A stretch of 64,000 nucleotides of DNA from NCBI RefSeq assembly GCF_025137375.1, contig NZ_CP073720.1:3372501-3436500 (forward strand), written 5' to 3'. The stretch comes from Dactylosporangium fulvum (GTDB lineage: Bacteria > Actinomycetota > Actinomycetes > Mycobacteriales > Micromonosporaceae). The translations under genes and the position numbers were made by a program. This document shows positions 58,868 to 64,000 of the stretch, in pieces (position 1 is the first letter of the stretch; every line of letters begins with the position of its first letter). The notes below the pieces were generated by a model that was not told the DNA's origin, did no database searches, and worked only from the letters and a program-made list of their open reading frames with translations.

Positions 58868-59306
58868 CGTTGGCCTGTGCACGTCTGGCGTACGAGACCG
58901 GACTACGCGTGGCCGGCACGTCCGCGTGGGTGCACTCGGCGTCCACCGAGGCCCTCGCCCTGTTCACCGTCCACCCGACCCGCGACCACGACGCCATGAC
59001 CACCGCCGGGGTCCTACCGGCCTTCACTGGCGTCGCCGTGCACGACGGGTACACCCCGTACCGCCGCTACGGCACGGCCCACCAATTCTGCAGCGCCCAC
59101 CACCTGCGTGAACTCGCCGGCATCCTCGACACCGACCCGCCCGGACCTGGGCGGCGGACATGATCCGGCTGCTGTGCGAGACCGGCGCGGAAACCTTCTG
59201 CGCCATCCGCAGCTACCTCGCCACCACCCGCAAACACGGCATCAACGCCCTCGAAACCCTCACCCAACTCCACAATGGACGGACCTGGCTCCCCGAAACT
59301 ACCTGA
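58868..59306 (+). mobile_element. IS66 family transposase remnant
   Basis: Two consecutive IS66-like pieces in different frames: ETGLRVAGTSAWVHSASTEALALFTVHPTRD...AVHDGYTPYRRYGTAHQFCSAHHLRELAGIL, then after about 59145 a frame change to WAADMIRLLCETGAETFCAIRSYLATTRKHGINALETLTQL up to a stop at 59304-59306. The N-terminal half of the transposase and the segment between the two pieces are missing, and no terminal repeats were found. It is an inactive fragment. Confidence 0.75.
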
Positions 59307-59310
59307 ACAG

Positions 59311-60690
59311 TTACTGATGGAGCCGTCCGCCGATCACGGTCAATCGGACGAGCTCGGATCGTGGGTCCCTCAGGGCATCTGCCAGAGGAACGTGCAGTAG
59401 GCACAGGTCGGCGCGGACTCCGGGGCGAACCTGCCTTATGGAACCGCCTGGGTCACTGGGGAAGGACAGATAGCCGGCGAGGGCGGTAGCCGTCGTGACT
59501 GACTCCTCCGGGCCGATCACTCGCCCCCGCATGCTGGTCCGCTGACCGGCCGTCCGTATCACCTTCCACGGGTCGAGTTCGCCATACGGGGCGTCGCTGG
59601 AGACCGCGACCCGCACACCGGAGGTGACCAGCGAACGGTACGGGTAGAGGAATGGTTGCTCGGCGATGTCGACCTCACGCAGGTAGTCGTCGCCGCGGGT
59701 GCGCAGGAAGTCCGGTTGCGTGACGACCGCGACCTCGAGGTCGGCGATCCAGGGCGCGAGGCCCGGTGGAACGACCGAGGCGTGTTCGATCCTGTCACCA
59801 GGGACGGTGCCGACGTCCTCGACTACGGCAAGGGTCAGGGTCAGTGACTCGCTGGTCACGCAGTGCACCGCAACCGCTCGTCCGGTCCGGTGGGTCTCGG
59901 CGATCATGCCGCGCAGCTGGTCGAAGGTTGGGAGGGCGTGGTCGCGCAGCAGCAGCTTGCGTGGCCCAGCCGTGAGCCCGGTCGGGAGTGCGGTGCCGGT
60001 GGGCGCGCCCAGCAACGTGATGCGTTGTGGGAGGTCGCCTCCGGCGTGCGCCGCTGCGAGCAGTGCTACCGCTTCCGCGTCCAGGTCGGGCGTGGCATCG
60101 GTGACGCTCGTGATGCCATGGTCCGCGAGCTCTCGACCGAGCCGTGCCAGGTCGAGGTCCGGCGGCGTAAGGGCAGGCCGCAGGCGCGCGTCGTACCTCC
60201 AGAGCCGCCCGGTCGGCTCGCCACGCGCATCTCGTTCGACGTCGGCGGAGTCGTCGAGCAGATGTGACACCAGCGCGAGCGCCGACGAGTTCAGCATCCA
60301 GAGCGCGCCGCTGCGGTGCTGGATGCGCACCGGTCGGTCGGGCACGAGCTCATCGAGTGCATGCCGGTCGAGGTGTCCCGCTACGGACTCGTGGTAGCCG
60401 GTGCCCCGCACCCATGGTCCCCTGGCTTCCCGTAGGTCGGCGGCGAGGCGTGACCTGTCGCAGACGGCGGGGCCGCAGTCCACGGAGTCGCGTGCGGCAG
60501 CGAGCGCGAGAAGGTGCACGTGGTGGTCGTGTAGACCGGGCAGCAGAACGCCGCGATGGCCGTCGACGACCGTGACAGGTTCCTCGTCGCCGGCCCTCTG
60601 GTTAGCTCCGACATCGACGACGTAGGTGCCCTTCACCCGGACGTCGACCCGGTTGCCGTCGACCTCCACGTCGCGGAACAGGAGGTTCAC
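59311..60690 (-). CDS. Amidohydrolase (YtcJ-like)
   Basis: A 459-residue metal-dependent hydrolase. The GTG at 60690 overlaps the upstream CoA-transferase stop as GTGA. The amidohydrolase start motif is VLLPGLHDHHVHLLAL with HxH-type ligands, and VAVHCVTSE, GDRIEHASVVPP and VAVSSDAPYGELDPW give the remaining conserved His and Asp positions. YtcJ-type enzymes cleave C-N bonds in diverse substrates. Its coupling to acyl-CoA genes suggests it either generates the acid that is then activated or acts on a side chain; that is inference. Confidence 0.85.
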   Translation of the reverse strand: MNLLFRDVEVDGNRVDVRVKGTYVVDVGANQRAGDEEPVTVVDGHRGVLLPGLHDHHVHLLALAAARDSVDCGPAVCDRSRLAADLREARGPWVRGTGYHESVAGHLDRHALDELVPDRPVRIQHRSGALWMLNSSALALVSHLLDDSADVERDARGEPTGRLWRYDARLRPALTPPDLDLARLGRELADHGITSVTDATPDLDAEAVALLAAAHAGGDLPQRITLLGAPTGTALPTGLTAGPRKLLLRDHALPTFDQLRGMIAETHRTGRAVAVHCVTSESLTLTLAVVEDVGTVPGDRIEHASVVPPGLAPWIADLEVAVVTQPDFLRTRGDDYLREVDIAEQPFLYPYRSLVTSGVRVAVSSDAPYGELDPWKVIRTAGQRTSMRGRVIGPEESVTTATALAGYLSFPSDPGGSIRQVRPGVRADLCLLHVPLADALRDPRSELVRLTVIGGRLHQ

Positions 60691-61907
60691 CGCAGCCAGA
60701 GCTCGTTGCCTGCGCCGAGTTCGGGCCCGCGGCGGTGCGGATCGCGCGCCGTGGGGCCGGCGACGCGGTGCCGGCCGGAGACGGACTCCACCCACCAGGC
60801 GCCGTCGTCGCGCCACACGGTGTGTGGCTCGGGGGGTCCGATGGCGGCCTCCCGTACGACATGGAGCATGGAGACGTCGACCAGGACTGCGTTGTCGGCC
60901 AGCAGCGCTTTGGATGCCGCCGCCGCTGCGGCGGCACCGCTGAGGGGGTCGGCGAGGGCGTCGCCGGCGGGAAGCAGGTCGCCGGCTCGCTGGACAGCCG
61001 CGCCGGCCGCGACCGCGACGTCGTCACCGAACCCGACGGTCTCGCAGTCACGTCCCCGCGCGGTGATGGACAGCCAGCTGGTGCCGCCGGCGACGAGACT
61101 CTCGGCGCGGATCCCGAGACGCCGCAGCGCATGGGCCCGGGATCCCTCCAGCACCAGGTCCGCGCGTTCCATCAGCGCCACAAGTCGATTGCGGTCGTGC
61201 GGATCGGTGAAGTCGACCGCCACTGAGCTGTGGCCGCCGTGGAGCAGGTCGAAGAACCGAGACGGACCGCGCCGGGTGCCGTCCGGGCGGTTCCAGCTCT
61301 CGACCTTGACAACGACACAACCGGTCAGTCCGAGAAGGTGAGCGCACAACGGACCGGCCCACAGCGAGGTGAGATCCACAATCAGCGGGCGCTCCACCGG
61401 CTGGCGGCGGCCGCCCCGCTCGACGAGCACACCGGGTCGGGTGCGGATTTCCGCCGGCCACGCAGCGTGCGGCAGCTCGAGCAGGCGGGCCCGGAACACC
61501 GCCTCTGCGGTGGTGATGGCTCCGGCCCAGGCTTCGATCGCCTCCCATGGGCAGTCCACGGTCGGCCGCTCGATCAGGGCAGGCACCAACGCCACGTCGT
61601 CGTCACGCGGTAGGGACAGGCCGAACCATCCGTCCACGGTGGGGACAGCGCGGAACGCGCCACCGCACGACCACGGCCCGCGACGCGAGAGGCCGGCGAT
61701 CGCTGCGCGCTCGCCCAGCAGTTCGCATCCCGGCAGCGCCGGTGCGGAGCCGGTACGCAGGACAGCGTTTCGACGGACCTGTTCCAGGTGGCTCAGCAGC
61801 GCGGTTGCGGGCCGGCCCGGTGCGACAAGAGGTGGTCCGTCGGCTCGCCCGGTCAGCGCCATGGCCCCGGAGCGTGCCCAGTCCGCCACCGGATCGGGCT
61901 CAGGCAC
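60687..61907 (-). CDS. CaiB/BaiF (family III) CoA transferase
   Basis: A 406-residue family III CoA-transferase-like protein. Recognisable segments are LIVDLTSLWAGPLCAHLLGLTGCVVVKVESWNRPDGTRRGP and FFDLLHGGHSSVAVDFTDPHDRNRLVALMERADLVLEGSR. The usual catalytic Asp is expected near the central region, which is divergent here. The GTG start overlaps the enoyl-CoA hydratase gene by eight bases. It would move CoA between carboxylic acids in the catabolic operon. Confidence 0.83.
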   Translation of the reverse strand: MPEPDPVADWARSGAMALTGRADGPPLVAPGRPATALLSHLEQVRRNAVLRTGSAPALPGCELLGERAAIAGLSRRGPWSCGGAFRAVPTVDGWFGLSLPRDDDVALVPALIERPTVDCPWEAIEAWAGAITTAEAVFRARLLELPHAAWPAEIRTRPGVLVERGGRRQPVERPLIVDLTSLWAGPLCAHLLGLTGCVVVKVESWNRPDGTRRGPSRFFDLLHGGHSSVAVDFTDPHDRNRLVALMERADLVLEGSRAHALRRLGIRAESLVAGGTSWLSITARGRDCETVGFGDDVAVAAGAAVQRAGDLLPAGDALADPLSGAAAAAAASKALLADNAVLVDVSMLHVVREAAIGPPEPHTVWRDDGAWWVESVSGRHRVAGPTARDPHRRGPELGAGNELWLR

Positions 61908-62916
61908 GGCTGTCCACCAGGCCCCACCGCAGCGCCGTCGAAACGTCGACCCGCCGGTTGGTCAACGCCATGTATGCCGTCCGCCAGCGTCCGATCCGTC
62001 GCGTGACGCTCACCGTTCCACCGGCGCCGGGAATCAGCCCCATCCGCAGCTCGGGCAGTTGGAAGTAGGCATCGTCCCGGGCCGCCACGGACCCGGCGAA
62101 TGAGGGTATCTCGACGCCGGCGCCGATACAGGCGCCGTGCACGACGAAACGAGCGCGGTCACGCACCTGGTGTACGGCGTGCCCGGCGCTGTGGTGCAGG
62201 CGAACGAGATGCGCCGCCGACACGCTCGGCGCGGTGCCGAACTCGTCCAGGTCGCCCCCACTGCAAAACGACCGCCCCGCCCCGGAGACAACCACCTCCC
62301 GAACGGACGGGTCCTGTCGTGCGACGTCGAGGCCTCGCAGTAGGCCGTCACGAATGGCGCGGCCGAACGCGTTGTGCCGATCCGGACGGTTCAGCGTGAT
62401 CGCCAGGGTGTCCCCGGACCGTTCCAGCACGACCGGATCGTCGCTGTCCCCGACGTCGCGCCGCGGGGTGCCCTTGCGCCAGGCGGTGAACTCCGGCCCG
62501 GCCAACAGCATCGAGTAGGCGAACGACTCCAGCAGCAGACCGTCGGCGACAGAGCACCGAGCGCTGACCTCGAGCAGCTCGGCGAGGGTCACGGCGGCGT
62601 ACGGCGCCGCGCCGACCGTCTCCGCGATGCTGCCCAGATCCTCGATGTCCCCCGCGCAGTACCGGCCCGGGCCGTCCGGGGCAAGCGTGCAGGTCATCCG
62701 CTCGAGCAGGGGTGCGCAGGCAGCCGGTAGCGCCGAGGTCGCCACGCCGACCAGCACGGGGTTGCGCCCGTCCAGCGCTGCGGCCGCGTCCTGCGCAGCG
62801 CGCCAGTCGGCATCGTCGAGGTCGACCACGACCAGCGGGCGGACCGGGAACCCTTGGTCGTCGAGCTCGAAGGTCACGCCGCGCTCGGCGATGTGCCGGA
62901 GGCTGATCAGATCCAT
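61900..62916 (-). CDS. Enoyl-CoA hydratase/isomerase family protein
   Basis: A 338-residue protein from the ATG at 62916 with a perfect AAGGAGG upstream. A ~150-residue N-terminal region of unclear fold precedes the crotonase core: LAITLNRPDRHNAFGRAIRDGL, oxyanion segment GAGRSFCSGGDLDEFG, and GACIGAGVEIPSFAGSVAARDDAYFQLPELRMGLIPGAGGTVSVTRRIG. Catalytic Glu equivalents lie in the ELRMGLIPGAGG region. It is the first of three overlapping genes (hydratase, CoA transferase, amidohydrolase). Confidence 0.83.
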   Translation of the reverse strand: MDLISLRHIAERGVTFELDDQGFPVRPLVVVDLDDADWRAAQDAAAALDGRNPVLVGVATSALPAACAPLLERMTCTLAPDGPGRYCAGDIEDLGSIAETVGAAPYAAVTLAELLEVSARCSVADGLLLESFAYSMLLAGPEFTAWRKGTPRRDVGDSDDPVVLERSGDTLAITLNRPDRHNAFGRAIRDGLLRGLDVARQDPSVREVVVSGAGRSFCSGGDLDEFGTAPSVSAAHLVRLHHSAGHAVHQVRDRARFVVHGACIGAGVEIPSFAGSVAARDDAYFQLPELRMGLIPGAGGTVSVTRRIGRWRTAYMALTNRRVDVSTALRWGLVDSRA

Positions 62917-63043
62917 GTTCGCCTCCTTCACGTGCCCGTCCACTCGCAGACGAGACGGTCGCTACCGGCGGAAACGTCGAGGTAAGCATGCCACAGGCGT
63001 AAGGACGACCCGCCAAGCGACCGAGCGCCCACCGGTGAGCCAA

Positions 63044-63895
63044 TCAGGTTCTCGTGTTCTCGACCCACGCCCGGCCACGGTCCATCACGACGGTCCCGTC
63101 GTCTCTGCGCGTACGGAAGAGCACTGTGTTCTCCTGCGCCCACATTTCCACCGTCAGGCTCTGCCCAGGGAAAACGGTGGCGGTGAAGCGGCCGGACATG
63201 CCGCGCAGGCGTGCCGGATCGGAGCCGGCCATCTCGTGCAGCAGAGCCCGTCCGGTCACGCCGTACGTGCACAGGCCGTGCAGGATCGGACGGTCGAACC
63301 CGGCTCGGGCGGCGAACTGCGGGTCGGAATGCAGTGGGTTACGGTCGCCGCTGAGTCGATACAGCAGCGCTTGCTCGGGACGGGTCGGGTAGGTGACGGC
63401 ACGGTCGGGCGCGCGGTCCGGTAGCCGCCAGGTGTCCTGCGGGCCACGTTCGCCGCCGAAAGCGCCTTCGCCGCGTATGAAGACCGCACTGCGGGCGGTG
63501 ACGAGGACCTCGCCATCGGGGCATGTGGCGGTGGATTCGGTGACGACGAGCGCGCCGGAGCCCTTGTCGTACACACCGGTCACCCGCGTCCTGGCCTGCG
63601 CCGTGCCTTCGGTCGGGATCGGCCGGGACAGTGTGAAGGACTGCTCGGCATGCACCAGTCCGGCCGGGTCGTAGCTACCCAGCCGGGGGAGCGGCGCATG
63701 GGCGAGCAGCACGCCGAAGCTGGGCAGCACCCGCTGCCGGACACCGGCGGTGTTCTCAGTGGTGAAGGCGAGTTCCCTGGTGGGGTCATCCATGCCCGCG
63801 CCGACCGCGACCGCGTACAGCAGCGTATCCGCGGCGGACCAGCGGTGGGTCCGGGTCGGTCCCTCCCGCCCGACGACCGTGATGTCGATCGGCAC
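63044..63895 (-). CDS. MaoC-like (R)-specific enoyl-CoA hydratase
   Basis: A 283-residue double hot-dog hydratase. The second half carries the hydratase-2 motif (YRLSGDRNPLHSDPQFAARAGFDRPILHGLCTYG), with catalytic Asp and His, and the first half has an inactive N-terminal MaoC-like repeat (WSAADTLLYAVAVGAGMDD). This is the layout of eukaryotic-type multifunctional hydratases and of bacterial enzymes acting on bulky or steroid side-chain CoA esters. It lies 127 bases upstream of the crotonase gene on the same strand. Confidence 0.87.
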   Translation of the reverse strand: MPIDITVVGREGPTRTHRWSAADTLLYAVAVGAGMDDPTRELAFTTENTAGVRQRVLPSFGVLLAHAPLPRLGSYDPAGLVHAEQSFTLSRPIPTEGTAQARTRVTGVYDKGSGALVVTESTATCPDGEVLVTARSAVFIRGEGAFGGERGPQDTWRLPDRAPDRAVTYPTRPEQALLYRLSGDRNPLHSDPQFAARAGFDRPILHGLCTYGVTGRALLHEMAGSDPARLRGMSGRFTATVFPGQSLTVEMWAQENTVLFRTRRDDGTVVMDRGRAWVENTRT

Positions 63896-63922
63896 CTCGA
63901 ACTCCCATCAGACGTCAGGTGA

Positions 63923-64000
63923 TCAGCGCGTGGTGGCGCGTCCCCATACCGATGCCAGCGCCGCGCAGATCTCGCCGACCGTGGCGTACTCGCGGACGGC
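63923..64000 (-). CDS. C-terminal end of a gene running off the window, possibly an acyl-CoA mutase subunit
   Basis: The last 25 codons before a TGA read AVREYATVGEICAALASVWG-RATTR. The VGEICxALxxVWG pattern is the usual end of methylmalonyl-CoA mutase-type large subunits. That would fit the acyl-CoA operon that follows, but only this tail is visible. Confidence 0.45.
   Translation of the reverse strand, partial: AVREYATVGEICAALASVWGRATTR

Overview
The window is about 64 kb of high-GC DNA. Strong G/C third codon positions, frequent GTG starts, GTGA/ATGA stop-start overlaps, secreted glycosidases and many regulator families point to a soil actinomycete of the filamentous type, possibly Micromonosporaceae. 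I cannot fix the genus by reading. There are no rRNA, tRNA, CRISPR or phage genes. Several short stretches are gene graveyards.

Region 1 (1-3.2 kb) holds the 3' end of an unrecognised gene, a secreted LasA-like M23 endopeptidase and an orphan membrane protein. Region 2 (3.2-17.6 kb) is a coherent peptide and amino-acid catabolic locus: an MlrC/M81 metallopeptidase, a complete oligopeptide ABC transporter (including a permease-ATPase fusion), an S12 serine hydrolase, a DmpA-type P1 aminopeptidase, an SRPBCC protein, an IclR regulator, then M20 hydrolase, GNAT acyltransferase and N-acylamino acid racemase. The last three match the known route that converts D- to L-amino acids through N-succinyl intermediates, so the whole block looks like import and use of peptides containing D-amino acids.

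Region 3 (17.7-25.5 kb) is mixed: an MFS exporter behind a galE copy with an internal deletion, two SAM methyltransferases, a TetX-like flavin monooxygenase, a TetR repressor with an operator cluster, an alpha/beta hydrolase and a pentapeptide-repeat protein. Region 4 (25.6-45.2 kb) is a mannose-rich glycan locus: ROK sugar kinase, mannose-6-phosphate isomerase, LacI regulator, GH38 and GH92 alpha-mannosidases, two secreted GH18 enzymes with WxL-like C-terminal domains, a ROK regulator and a DUF916-like membrane anchor. The sugar ABC importer expected here survives only as two fragments.

Region 5 (45.5-49.2 kb) has a membrane-anchored Hsp70-like protein, a lipoprotein and a frameshifted gene. 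Region 6 (49.2-56.7 kb) is the most novel part: a 71-residue peptide with eight Cys and four Trp, flanked by MauE-like and MauD-like thiol-redox proteins, an ABC exporter, a lipoprotein, an S26 peptidase and a MacAB-like efflux trio, all tightly coupled, with a small LuxR-type regulator. It looks like a dedicated system for making and exporting a disulfide-rich peptide. Region 7 (56.9-64 kb) has a TetR/metallo-beta-lactamase-fold pair with palindromic operators, decayed fragments (VOC, FtsX, IS66), and an acyl-CoA catabolic operon with an amidohydrolase.
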